DNA from: Candidatus Rokuibacteriota bacterium
GTDB taxonomy: Bacteria; Methylomirabilota; Methylomirabilia; Rokubacteriales; CSP1-6
NCBI GenBank assembly: GCA_016200085.1
Contig: JACQFL010000025.1
Coordinates: 1-52,798 of the forward strand
DNA: 52,798 nt
Reading direction: 5' to 3'
Part shown: piece by piece, positions 15,793 to 23,372 of the stretch
Layout of the letters: each line of letters opens with the position of its first letter
Numbering within the stretch: position 1 is the first letter of the stretch
Notes under the pieces: model-generated
The model's input: only the letters and a program-made list of their open reading frames with translations
Told to the model about the DNA's origin: nothing
Databases searched by the model: none
Position numbers and translations under genes: made by a program

Positions 15793-16953
15793 CTACGCAA
15801 AGGCCTCGCCCCGATCCCACGCGAGATCGCGGCCGATGACGAGGCGGAGGATCTCCGACGTCCCGCCGCCCGGCAGGAGGAACCGCGCGTCGCGGAAGTA
15901 GCGCTGCACGGGGAACTCGCTGGCCAGGCCGTACGAGGCGAAGATGCGCGCGGCCTCGTCGGTGACGCGCACGGCCGTCTCCGAGGCGAACAGCTTGGTC
16001 ATGGCGGCCTCGCGCGTGATCGGCCGGCCGGCGTCGATCGCCCCGGCGGCCTGGTACGTCATCAGGGTGGCGGCGTGCAGCGCCGTGAGCATGTCCGCGA
16101 GCTTGAAGCCGATGGCCTGGTGCTCGACGATGGCCTTGCCGAAGGCGTGCCGCTCGCGCGCGTAGGCCAGCGCCGCGCCGTAGGCGGCCCGCGCGAGGCC
16201 GACGGACAGCGCGGCCGTCATCACCCGGATCTCCGAGAGGATGCCGCCAATCGTCTCGACGCCGCCCGTCTCGCCGCCGAGGAGGTGGTCGGCCGGCACC
16301 TCGACGCCGTCGAGGAGGATCTCGCCGGTCTCCGAGGCGCGCACCGACATCTTGTCGATCTTCTTGCCGAGCGTGATGCCGCGCATGGTGGCCCGGTCGA
16401 GCAGGAAGAGCGCGATGCTCTTCATGCCGCGCTCGGCCGACGTCTTGGCGGCGACGGTGAGGACGTCGGCCACGGGCGCGTTGGTCACCCACGTCTTGGC
16501 GCCCCGGAGCACCCAGCGATCGCCGTGCCGCTCGGCGCGCGTGGTCAGGCCAGCGAGATCCGACCCCGCGTTTGGCTCCGTCAGGGCGAACGTGGCGACG
16601 AGGTCGCCCCGGAGCGCGGGCACGAGATAGCGCTGGCGCAGGACCTCCGAGCCGTGCGTGTAGATGAAGTACGTCCCCATCAGCGACTGCATCGCCGCGG
16701 CCGCCGCCAGTGACAGCGAGCCCCGCGCCAGCTCCTCGGCGAACAGGCAGTACGTCACCATGTCGGCCCCGGAGCCGCCGTACGCTTCGGGATAGCGCAG
16801 GCCGAGGTAGCCGAGCTCGCCCACGCGCTTGAAGAGCTCGCGCGGGAACTCCGCGCGCTCGTCGATCGCCTGCGCCTGCGGCACGACCTCCGCGTCGACG
16901 AAGCGGGCGACGGAACGGCGGAACTCCTCCTGCTCGGCGGTGAAGCGGATCAC
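15793..16953 (-). CDS. Acyl-CoA dehydrogenase lacking the usual catalytic glutamate
   Basis: A 386-residue FAD-dependent acyl-CoA dehydrogenase. Seen in order: FTAEQEEFRRSVARFVDAEV, LGYLGLRYPEAYGG, the FAD/substrate segment FALTEPNAGSDLAGL, RGAKTWVTNAP and RERHAFGKAIVEHQAI. The C-terminal motif is LPGGGTSEILRLVIGRD. In MCAD and SCAD a glutamate sits two residues before the GTSEI threonine, but here Gly363 occupies it. Isovaleryl-CoA dehydrogenase also lacks that residue and uses a glutamate in helix G. Here Glu241 (ILSEIRV) is close to that alternative site but one position off in a by-eye alignment. Start is GTG 16953. The downstream thiolase and 3-hydroxyacyl-CoA dehydrogenase suggest a short beta-oxidation module. 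Confidence 0.9.
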   Translation of the reverse strand: MIRFTAEQEEFRRSVARFVDAEVVPQAQAIDERAEFPRELFKRVGELGYLGLRYPEAYGGSGADMVTYCLFAEELARGSLSLAAAAAMQSLMGTYFIYTHGSEVLRQRYLVPALRGDLVATFALTEPNAGSDLAGLTTRAERHGDRWVLRGAKTWVTNAPVADVLTVAAKTSAERGMKSIALFLLDRATMRGITLGKKIDKMSVRASETGEILLDGVEVPADHLLGGETGGVETIGGILSEIRVMTAALSVGLARAAYGAALAYARERHAFGKAIVEHQAIGFKLADMLTALHAATLMTYQAAGAIDAGRPITREAAMTKLFASETAVRVTDEAARIFASYGLASEFPVQRYFRDARFLLPGGGTSEILRLVIGRDLAWDRGEAFA

Positions 16954-16992
16954 TGTAACGGGGTCCGTGAGGCCGGCTCGGGCCGTGGGGGG

Positions 16993-17007
16993 CGTGCCGT
17001 GGGCACG
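16993..17007. repeat. Short hairpin between hyuB and the acyl-CoA dehydrogenase gene
   Basis: CGTGCC / GGCACG with loop GTG lies in the 153-base spacer. The spacer also holds two copies of GGCCGGCTCGGG. There is no T-run after the stem on either strand, so an intrinsic terminator is doubtful. It may be another of the window's GC palindromes. Confidence 0.4.
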
Positions 17008-17106
17008 ACCTGGCGGCGTGCATTTTCGCCCGGAATCGTGAAGGCCGGCTCGGGGCGCGAGTAGCCTGCTGTGGGTAGGGCCTGGCTCCGCGTGCCGCAG
17101 GTCATC

Positions 17107-18852
17107 TCACCTCGCCTCGGACCGCTGGAGGCGACGTTGCGCTCGGAGCAGGGCCGTCGCGGGTTGGTCGACGCGCAAGTCGAAGCCGTCACCGGTGATC
17201 ACCACGCCGTAGTGCCCGCGCGCGGCCTCGACCGACACGTAGTCGTCGAGCACGTCGTCGAGCACGCGCGCAGGGTCGCGCTCGAACGGGTCGCCGTAGC
17301 CGCCGGCGCCCGACTGCTGGAAGGAGATCACGTCGCCGTACGCGAACCCGCGCGACTGCTTGCCGTGGACGGCCTGCTCGTCGGCCCCGGGGTTGATCAG
17401 GGTCCGCGCCAGGCCCCCCGTCCCCCCGCCGAAGAGCCCGTAGGGCGCAAAGCGCTGGCGCTCGGAGAGGTTGGTCAGCTTGCCCTCGTCGGCCAGGAAG
17501 CGCATGTCGCGGCGGATGCCGCAGCCGCCCCGGAAGCGGCCGGGGCCGGCCGAGTCGCGGATCAGCTCGAAGCGCTCGATCACGACCGGCTGGTTGGCCT
17601 CCTGGGCCTCGACGGGGATGTTGGAGGCGTTGAAGGCGCTGGCCATCGCCTCGCAGCCGTCCTTCGTCGCGCGCGCACCCGTCCCCGAGAGCACCAGCTC
17701 GTAGGCGACGAAGCGCCGGCCCCGGGCACGGTCCACGCCGCCGAAGGTGGGATTGGCGAAGTGCGACGAGGCAGCCGCCACGCGATCCGGGAGCGCCGGC
17801 GCCAGCGCGCCGATCACCGCCTCGAAGGTGCGGTAGCAGATGATCGCGCGCGGCCCGCCGCCCGCCGGTGGGCGCGGGTTCAGGAAGCACCCCTCGGGCG
17901 CCGTCACCGTGATCGGCCTGAGCGCCCCCTCGTTCATCGGTCCGTAGGGATCGGTCAGGCACTTCACGGCGGCGTAGGAGTACGAGCGCGTGTAGTTGAT
18001 GTAGGAGTTCATTCCCGACGCCGTCTGCGGGCTCGAGCCGGCGTAATCGATCGTGATCGAGTCGCCGGCGACGGTGACGGTGACGAACACCCGCAGCGGA
18101 TCGGTGCCCGGGCCCCAGTCGTCGAGGAAGTCCTCGAAGGTGTAGACGCCGTCGGGCACCCGGCGGATGGCCGCGCGCATGTTGGCCTCGGTGCGCGCGA
18201 CGATCTCGTCCATGGCCGCGAAGAGCCCGTCGCGCCCGTAGCGCGCGGCCAGCTCCGTCAGCCGCAGCTCGCCCACGCGCAGCGCGCTGCGCTGGGCCCG
18301 GAGGTCGCCGAGCACCTTGTCCGGGGTGCGTGTGTTGGCGGCGATGATACCGACGATCCCCTCCTGCTCCTGGTACTCCTGCCAGACCTTGGTCGGCGGG
18401 ATGCGCAGGCCTTCCTGGAAGTAGTCGAAGATGCCTTCGACGCCCTGGCTGCCCGGGCGAGAGCCGCCGACGTCGGTGTGATGCAGGATGTTGACCGCGA
18501 AGCCGACGAGCTCGCCCTGGTAGAACGCCGGCTGGGTGATGAAGAAGTCGGGCAGGTGCCCGCTGCCGAGCAGGGGGTCGTTCAGGAGGACGGCGTCGCC
18601 CGGGCGCAGCGTCTCGATCGGGTGCGCGGCCAGCGCGTTCTTGACAGCGAACGACATCGCGCCCATGTGGCCCGGGCTGTACGGGCCCTGCGCCACCATC
18701 CGCCCGCGACGGTCGAAGACGGCGACGGAGAAATCCTGGCCCTCGCGCGCCTGCTCGGAGTACGCGGTCTTGTGCACGGTGGTGCCGATCTCGATCGCGA
18801 TCGACTGGAGCGCGCCCCAGATGACCCCGAGCGTGATGGGATCGAGTGTCAT
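17107..18852 (-). CDS. Hydantoinase/oxoprolinase subunit B (HyuB)
   Basis: A 581-residue HyuB-family subunit, full length. The N-terminus MTLDPITLGVIWGALQSIAIEIG is characteristic, with EGQDFSVAVFDRRGRMVAQ and GHMGAMSFAV following. LLNDPLLGSGHLPDFFI, ILHHTDVGGSRPGS, and the late glycine-rich GPGRFRGGCGIRRDMRF and SGAGGYGDPFERDP are further family markers. HyuA and HyuB together use ATP to hydrolyse cyclic amides such as 5-oxoproline, hydantoins or N-methylhydantoin, or act as acetone/acetophenone carboxylase-type subunits. The ATG 18852 overlaps the HyuA stop (ATGA), so the two subunits are co-translated. The substrate is not determinable; no third acetone-carboxylase-type small subunit is present, which favours a hydantoinase-like role. 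Confidence 0.93.
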   Translation of the reverse strand: MTLDPITLGVIWGALQSIAIEIGTTVHKTAYSEQAREGQDFSVAVFDRRGRMVAQGPYSPGHMGAMSFAVKNALAAHPIETLRPGDAVLLNDPLLGSGHLPDFFITQPAFYQGELVGFAVNILHHTDVGGSRPGSQGVEGIFDYFQEGLRIPPTKVWQEYQEQEGIVGIIAANTRTPDKVLGDLRAQRSALRVGELRLTELAARYGRDGLFAAMDEIVARTEANMRAAIRRVPDGVYTFEDFLDDWGPGTDPLRVFVTVTVAGDSITIDYAGSSPQTASGMNSYINYTRSYSYAAVKCLTDPYGPMNEGALRPITVTAPEGCFLNPRPPAGGGPRAIICYRTFEAVIGALAPALPDRVAAASSHFANPTFGGVDRARGRRFVAYELVLSGTGARATKDGCEAMASAFNASNIPVEAQEANQPVVIERFELIRDSAGPGRFRGGCGIRRDMRFLADEGKLTNLSERQRFAPYGLFGGGTGGLARTLINPGADEQAVHGKQSRGFAYGDVISFQQSGAGGYGDPFERDPARVLDDVLDDYVSVEAARGHYGVVITGDGFDLRVDQPATALLRAQRRLQRSEAR

Positions 18853-20912
18853 CCCAGGGTCACCACGAGGTTCGCGTACTCGTCGACGGTGGCCTCGACA
18901 CCCGGCGGGAGCACGGTGGTCGACTCGCGCTCCTCGACGATGGCGGGACCGGTGAGCGCCAGGCCGGCGGGCAGCGCGTAGCGGTCGTACACGGGGCAGT
19001 CGATGTAGCCGCACGACTCCGGGAAGTACGCCTTGCGCACCGGCTTGCGCACGCGGTCACCCGCCCGGGAGCTCGCCTTGGCCAGGGCCACGCGCGGGGC
19101 GTCCCCGATCGCGGAGAGCTTGCAGGTCACCAGCTCGACGGGCTCCGCCGGGCTCGCGTAGCCGTAGCGCGCGGCGTAGACCTCGTCGAAGCTCCGGCGC
19201 ATCGCCGCGAGCGCCGCCGCGTCGAGCCGCCCCGCGGGGACGGGGATCGTCAGCTCGTAGCCCTGGCCGACGTAGCGGGCGTCCGCCGACCGCACGAGCG
19301 TGACGTCGCCGCCGACGGCCGACTCGCGCACGACCTCGCCCGCCTGCGCCGCCATCTCGTCGTACATCGCCGTCAGCGACGCCGGGTCCATGGCCTCCAG
19401 GCGGCGCACGAAGGTGCGGGCGACGTCGAAGCGGACCTCCGCGGCGAGCAACCCGATGGCCGCCGTGACGCCCGCGGCCGCGGGCAGGATCACGCGCGGG
19501 ATGCCGAGCGCCTGGGCGAGTCGGCAGCCGTGGACGGGCCCGGAGCCGCCGAAGGCCACCAGGGCGAGATCGCGCGGATCGCGCCCGCGCTCGATCGAGA
19601 CCACGCGCGTCGCCAGCTCCATGTTGGTGTTGACGATCGCGTGGATGCCCCACGCGGCCTCCTCGAGGCCGAGCCGGAGCGGCCGCGCCACGCGCTCCTC
19701 GATGGCGCGCGCGGCGGCGCCGGTGAGCAGGCGCATGGCGCCGCCCGCGAAGTACTCGGGATTCAGGTAGCCGAGCACGAGGTTGGCATCGGTCACGGTC
19801 GGCTCGACCCCGCCCCGCCCGTAGCAGACCGGCCCCGGCGTCGACGAGGCGCTCTCCGGACCCACGGCGATCACGCCGAGCGCGGCGCGCGCGATGGAGC
19901 CGCCGCCGGCCCCGATCTCGACGAGGTCGATGGCCTGGATGTTCATGGGCAGCCCGCTGCCCGGCGCGTTCCCGACCCGGTGGAGCTCGAACGCCGTGGT
20001 GGTGTCGGGCCGCCCGCCCTCGATGAGCGCGAGCTTGGCGGTGGTCCCACCCATGTCGAACGCGATGAGGTCGCGATGGCCGGTCAGCTCGCCATAGGCC
20101 GCGGCCATCAGCGCGCCCGCCGCCGGCCCGGACTCGATCATGCGCACCGGATAGCGCTCCATCGCCTCCGCCGTCGCCACGCCGCCCGAGGACTGCATGA
20201 CGAACAGGCGGCCGCCGTACCTCCGGGCGCGCAGCGCGGACTGCAGGCCGCGCAGGTACGCGCGCACGGCCGACATGACGTACGCGTTGACGACGGTGGT
20301 CGACGTGCGCTCGTACTCGCGGAAGGTGGGCGAGACCTCGTGCGAGAGGGTGACGGCGAGGTGCGGCGCCGTCTCGGCGACGATCTCGGCCATCCGCCGC
20401 TCGTGCGCGGGGTTGAGGTAGGCGTGCAGGAAGCAGACGGCCAGCGTCGTCGCGCCGCGCGCGACCAGCTCGCGCACCGCGCGCCGCGCGTCCGCCTCGT
20501 CGAGCGCGGTGCGCACGCTGCCGTCGGCGAGGACGCGCTCGGTCACCTCGCCGATGAGCCGGCGGGGCACCAGCGGGGCGGGCTTCTCGATCTGGAGGTC
20601 GTAGACCTGATAGCGCTTCTCGCGGCCGATGACGAGGACGTCGCGGAAGCCCCGCGTGGTGAGCAGCCCCACCCCGCGCGCCTTGCGCTCGATCACCACG
20701 TTCGAGCCGAGGGTGGTGCCGTGCACGGCCTGGGCCACGTCGGCCCAGCCCACCCCGGCGCGCGCGACGAGGTCGTCGAGCCCGGCCAGGCACGCCTCGG
20801 ACGGATCGGGGTACGTGGTCAGCCGCTTGCCCGTGTGCAGCTCGCCCGACGGGGTCTGCAGCACGAAGTCCGTGAACGTCCCGCCGACGTCGAAGCCGAT
20901 GCGGTACGGCAC
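18849..20912 (-). CDS. Hydantoinase/oxoprolinase subunit A (HyuA)
   Basis: A 687-residue HyuA subunit. The phosphate-binding N-terminus is YRIGFDVGGTFTDFVLQ, then VHGTTLGSNVVIERKA. The ASKHA ATPase core shows FDMGGTTAKLALIEGG, EIGAGGGSIARAALG and GPVCYGRGGVEPTVTDANLVLGYL, and the late SGPVHGCRLAQALGI. It has exactly the same length as the HyuA at 865-2928 but is clearly divergent from it. Start is GTG 20912, only three bases after the stop of the GntR regulator, and the stop overlaps hyuB. The regulator-hyuA-hyuB order implies autoregulated expression in response to the cyclic amide or its product. Confidence 0.93.
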   Translation of the reverse strand: MPYRIGFDVGGTFTDFVLQTPSGELHTGKRLTTYPDPSEACLAGLDDLVARAGVGWADVAQAVHGTTLGSNVVIERKARGVGLLTTRGFRDVLVIGREKRYQVYDLQIEKPAPLVPRRLIGEVTERVLADGSVRTALDEADARRAVRELVARGATTLAVCFLHAYLNPAHERRMAEIVAETAPHLAVTLSHEVSPTFREYERTSTTVVNAYVMSAVRAYLRGLQSALRARRYGGRLFVMQSSGGVATAEAMERYPVRMIESGPAAGALMAAAYGELTGHRDLIAFDMGGTTAKLALIEGGRPDTTTAFELHRVGNAPGSGLPMNIQAIDLVEIGAGGGSIARAALGVIAVGPESASSTPGPVCYGRGGVEPTVTDANLVLGYLNPEYFAGGAMRLLTGAAARAIEERVARPLRLGLEEAAWGIHAIVNTNMELATRVVSIERGRDPRDLALVAFGGSGPVHGCRLAQALGIPRVILPAAAGVTAAIGLLAAEVRFDVARTFVRRLEAMDPASLTAMYDEMAAQAGEVVRESAVGGDVTLVRSADARYVGQGYELTIPVPAGRLDAAALAAMRRSFDEVYAARYGYASPAEPVELVTCKLSAIGDAPRVALAKASSRAGDRVRKPVRKAYFPESCGYIDCPVYDRYALPAGLALTGPAIVEERESTTVLPPGVEATVDEYANLVVTLG

Positions 20913-20915
20913 GCG

Positions 20916-21674
20916 TCAGCCCCGCCGGTCGGCCCGGGCCAGCACCATGCGGAAGGGGTAGCGGCGGCCGATCTGGTACGTCACCGCGTGCTCGACGGGC
21001 CCCCCGCTCGTGGACCGGTACGTACGCTCGAACACCAGCAGCGGCGTGCGCGGCCGCACGTTCAGCAGCTCGGCCACGTGGCGGGGCGCGAACACCGCGT
21101 CCACCACCTGCTCCAGGGCGGTGATGCGAATCCCCAGCTGACGCTCGATGAGCGCGATGACCGACGTCTTCGACAGATCCTCGTGGGCGAGCGCGCCCGC
21201 GAGCGACGGCAGCACGTACGCGGTGACGTGCTGAAAGGGGCCCTGATCGGCGTGGCGGACGCCGGTGATGCGATAGCCCGACGAGCCCGGCGGCAGCTTC
21301 AACGCCTGGGCGATGTTCGCGGGCAGCCGCACCATCTCACGGGCGATGAGCTTGAACCACGTCTCGTCGCCGAGGGCCATCATGTCCCCCACGGAGCCGA
21401 TCACGCGCAACCGGTCGTCGCCTCCGGCGGACGGCGTGGAGAACGTCCCGCGGCCGGCGTGGCGATAGATCCGCCCTTCCTGCACGAGCAGGTCGAGCGC
21501 CTGGCGCACCGTGGGCCGGCTGACCTTGAACTCGGCGCAGAGCTGATGCTCCGACGGGATGCGCTCGCCGTCGCCGCGCAGGCGATCGCGTAGCGCTTGG
21601 GCGATCTGCAGATAGCGGGGGACGCCGGCGCGGGACAGTGGGGTCTGGCCTCCCGATGAAAATTGTCCTGACAT
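20916..21674 (-). CDS. GntR-family regulator, HutC/UTRA subfamily
   Basis: A 252-residue transcription factor. The N-terminal winged helix-turn-helix covers about residues 18-85: YLQIAQALRDRL, GERIPSEHQLCAEFKVSRPTVRQAL and GRIYRHAGRGTF. The remainder is a UTRA effector domain, with GVRHADQGPFQHVTAYVLPSLAG and LLVFERTYRSTSGGPVEHAVTYQIGRRYPF. Such regulators usually repress their own operon until a small ligand binds the UTRA domain. It is the first gene before hyuA and hyuB, so a hydantoinase substrate or product is the likely ligand. The ATG at 21674 lies inside an AT-rich inverted repeat that could be its operator. There is no strong Shine-Dalgarno sequence before it. Confidence 0.92.
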   Translation of the reverse strand: MSGQFSSGGQTPLSRAGVPRYLQIAQALRDRLRGDGERIPSEHQLCAEFKVSRPTVRQALDLLVQEGRIYRHAGRGTFSTPSAGGDDRLRVIGSVGDMMALGDETWFKLIAREMVRLPANIAQALKLPPGSSGYRITGVRHADQGPFQHVTAYVLPSLAGALAHEDLSKTSVIALIERQLGIRITALEQVVDAVFAPRHVAELLNVRPRTPLLVFERTYRSTSGGPVEHAVTYQIGRRYPFRMVLARADRRG

Positions 21675-21676
21675 TT
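21659..21676 (-). promoter_or_regulatory. Candidate GntR operator overlapping the regulator's start codon
   Basis: On the minus strand, AAATGTC-AG-GACAATTT forms an inverted repeat with half-sites TGTC and GACA flanked by A/T runs, which stand out in this GC-rich DNA. It overlaps the ATG of the GntR gene, an ideal position for self-repression. Operator function is inferred. Confidence 0.4.
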
Positions 21677-21978
21677 AGCACCCGGCGGCCGTCGCAGTCA
21701 ATCTGGGCCGGACGGGTCCGGGTGACGATTTCCGTCAGTCCGCTGCGACTCCTTGTCACGGCGCCCCGAATCTGGCGCGCCCCGGGGACGCTAAGTGATC
21801 GTCAATGCGGACGACCGTGCCCTGGCATCTGCTGTGCTTGCACTTGCACACATGCGTCGGGTAAAAGACACCCTCATGCGCCTGAACCTGGTCGAGGTCG
21901 CCGTCGCCATGGGCGTGATCGCCTGGCTCAGCGTGATGGCACTCGGCTTCGTTCGCTGACGCGCCGACAACAGCCGTC
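21675..21978. other. Divergent intergenic region between gntR and the glycosyltransferase gene
   Basis: This 304-base region should hold the leftward promoter for the gntR-hyuAB operon and the rightward one for the glycosyltransferase. TGGCATCTGCTGTGC at 21823-21837 fits the -24/-12 sigma54 pattern loosely (GG and GC correctly spaced), but I regard it as weak. A short plus-strand frame occupies the right part. No tRNA-like or terminator structure is visible. Confidence 0.4.
21852..21959 (+). CDS. Possible 35-residue single-span membrane peptide
   Basis: An open frame starts at ATG 21852, with an internal ATG at 21876, and ends at 21957-21959, 19 bases before the glycosyltransferase start. 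The product has a basic N-terminus (MRRVKDTLMRLN) and one hydrophobic span (VAVAMGVIAWLSVMALGFV). The frame stays open upstream for another 19 codons. No clear ribosome-binding site is seen. It could be a leader peptide, a small membrane protein accompanying the glycosyltransferase, or chance. I have no homologue in mind. Confidence 0.35.
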   Translation: MRRVKDTLMRLNLVEVAVAMGVIAWLSVMALGFVR

Positions 21979-22770
21979 ATGAAGCCCATGATCGCGCCCA
22001 AGGTCGTCGTCGTCATGCCCGCCTACAACGCCGGTCGCACGCTGAAGATGACGTACGAGGAGTTGCCGAAGGACGCGGTCAACCTCGTCATCCTCGTCGA
22101 CGACGGCTCGACCGACACCACGCTCGACATCGCGCGCGACCTGGGCCTCGAGATCTTCGTGCACAACCGCAACTACGGCTACGGCGCCAATCAGAAGACG
22201 TGCTACGCGGAGGCGCTGCGCGCGGGCGCCGACATCGTGGTGATGGTGCACCCGGACTATCAGTACGACCCGACCCTGGTGCCCGCCATCATCGACCCGA
22301 TCGTGCGCGGCGAGGCCGACGTGGTGCTGGGCTCGCGGCTGAAGACGGGCTCGGCGCTCCGGCAGGGGATGCCGTGGTGGAAATACGTCTCCAACCGGTT
22401 CCTCTCCGGCGTCGAGAACCGTGCGTTCGGGCTCGCCCTGTCCGAGTACCACACCGGCTATCGTGCGTTCCGGCGCGAGGTGCTCGAGACCGTCAACTTC
22501 CAGCTGAACTCCGACGGCTTCATCTTCGACCAGCAGATCATCGCCCAGGTGGTGGCGGCCCGGTTCCGCATCGACGAGATCGCGGTGCCGACACGCTACT
22601 TTCCCGAGGCCTCGTCCGCGAGCCTCGTCGACTCGTCGGTCTACGGGCTCAGGATCCTCGGCCTGGTGGCGCGCTACGCGCTCCACCGGCGGGGCGTCCG
22701 CTCGCGCCGGTTCGACAGCCTCCGCGCGCGTTACTCCCGGCTCCCTGCCCTGCTGCCTTCGCTGAAATAG
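21979..22770 (+). CDS. Family 2 glycosyltransferase (dolichol-phosphate mannosyltransferase-like)
   Basis: A 263-residue GT-A fold glycosyltransferase of the DPM1-like type. The nucleotide-binding Asp motif is VVVVMPAYNAGRTL then ILVDDGSTD (residues 37-46). NYGYGANQKTCYAEAL is typical of polyprenyl-phosphate glycosyltransferases. The metal-binding DxD-like site is HPDYQYDP (91-98), and VLGSRLKTG plus EYHTGYRAFRREVLE (acceptor side) follow. Unlike GtrB-type enzymes there is no C-terminal membrane pair, so it is probably cytoplasmic or peripheral. It transfers a sugar from a nucleotide donor to a lipid carrier or glycan. It stands alone between the gntR operon and a phosphorelay operon, and a strong GC hairpin follows the stop. 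Confidence 0.9.
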   Translation: MKPMIAPKVVVVMPAYNAGRTLKMTYEELPKDAVNLVILVDDGSTDTTLDIARDLGLEIFVHNRNYGYGANQKTCYAEALRAGADIVVMVHPDYQYDPTLVPAIIDPIVRGEADVVLGSRLKTGSALRQGMPWWKYVSNRFLSGVENRAFGLALSEYHTGYRAFRREVLETVNFQLNSDGFIFDQQIIAQVVAARFRIDEIAVPTRYFPEASSASLVDSSVYGLRILGLVARYALHRRGVRSRRFDSLRARYSRLPALLPSLK

Positions 22771-22773
22771 GCT

Positions 22774-22799
22774 CGGAGGGGGGGGTCGCCCCCCGTCCG
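22774..22799 (+). terminator. GC-rich hairpin just after the glycosyltransferase stop
   Basis: CGGAGGGGGGG pairs with CCCCCCGTCCG around a TCG-type loop with one bulge, starting four bases after the TAG. No T-run follows, so it would act as a weak or factor-assisted terminator or as an RNA-stabilising element. Confidence 0.45.
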
Positions 22800-22822
22800 A
22801 CGGTCGCCTCCCCCGAGGAGTG

Positions 22823-22839
22823 CGCCGGCAACGCCGGCG
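22823..22839. repeat. GC palindrome, CGCCGGC/GCCGGCG
   Basis: A perfect 7-base stem around AAC. It follows the G-run hairpin at 22774-22799 in the same order as the double hairpin at 3951-4003 and resembles the palindrome at 28335-28353. Confidence 0.5.
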
Positions 22840-22946
22840 TCCGAAGCGGTGCTCCCAAAGCCTTGATGCCTCGGCAGTTTCGCGGCGGCTTTGCGCGAGC
22901 GTCGGCGGGCGACCACCCCCGGATTTAGGTGGGAAGTGCCGATGAC

Positions 22947-23372
22947 ATGCTCGTGGACGCCACGATTCTGCTCGTCGAGGACAACCCGGATCACGCGGAG
23001 TTGACCCTGCGCGCCCTCCGGGCGCTGGTCCTGCCCGTATCCGTGGTGTGGGTGAAGGACGGCGCCGACGCCCTGGACTACCTCTACGGCCGTGGGACCT
23101 ACGCGGTGGTGCCGGCCGTTCGCCGGCCGTCGCTGATCCTGCTCGACATCAAGCTGCCGAAGGTCGACGGCCACGAGGTCCTGCGCCGCATCAAGACCGA
23201 CGAGGCCCTTCGCGCGATACCGGTCGTCATGCTGACGACCTCGACCCGCGACGACGAGGTCCTCGAAGCCTACAGCGCCGGCGCCGAGGCCTTCGTCCCC
23301 AAGCCGGTGCGGGTGGACGATCTGGTCGAGCAGGTCGCCTCGCTCACCGGGCGCGGCGGGACGACGCCATGA
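22947..23372 (+). CDS. Single-domain response regulator (Rcp1/phytochrome-partner type)
   Basis: A 141-residue receiver domain with no output domain. The acidic pocket is ILLVEDNPDHAELTLRAL, the phospho-acceptor is Asp67 (LILLDIKLPKVDGHEVL), the switch residues are in VVMLTTSTRDDE, and Lys119 is in FVPKPV. EDNPDHAEL and the long insertion before beta-3 are typical of Rcp1-like regulators that pair with GAF or phytochrome-type kinases. The start taken is ATG 22947; a GTG at 22929 is an in-frame alternative, and neither has a strong ribosome-binding site. Its stop overlaps the ATG of the kinase gene, so it is probably a phosphate shuttle or sink for that kinase. Confidence 0.9.
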   Translation: MLVDATILLVEDNPDHAELTLRALRALVLPVSVVWVKDGADALDYLYGRGTYAVVPAVRRPSLILLDIKLPKVDGHEVLRRIKTDEALRAIPVVMLTTSTRDDEVLEAYSAGAEAFVPKPVRVDDLVEQVASLTGRGGTTP

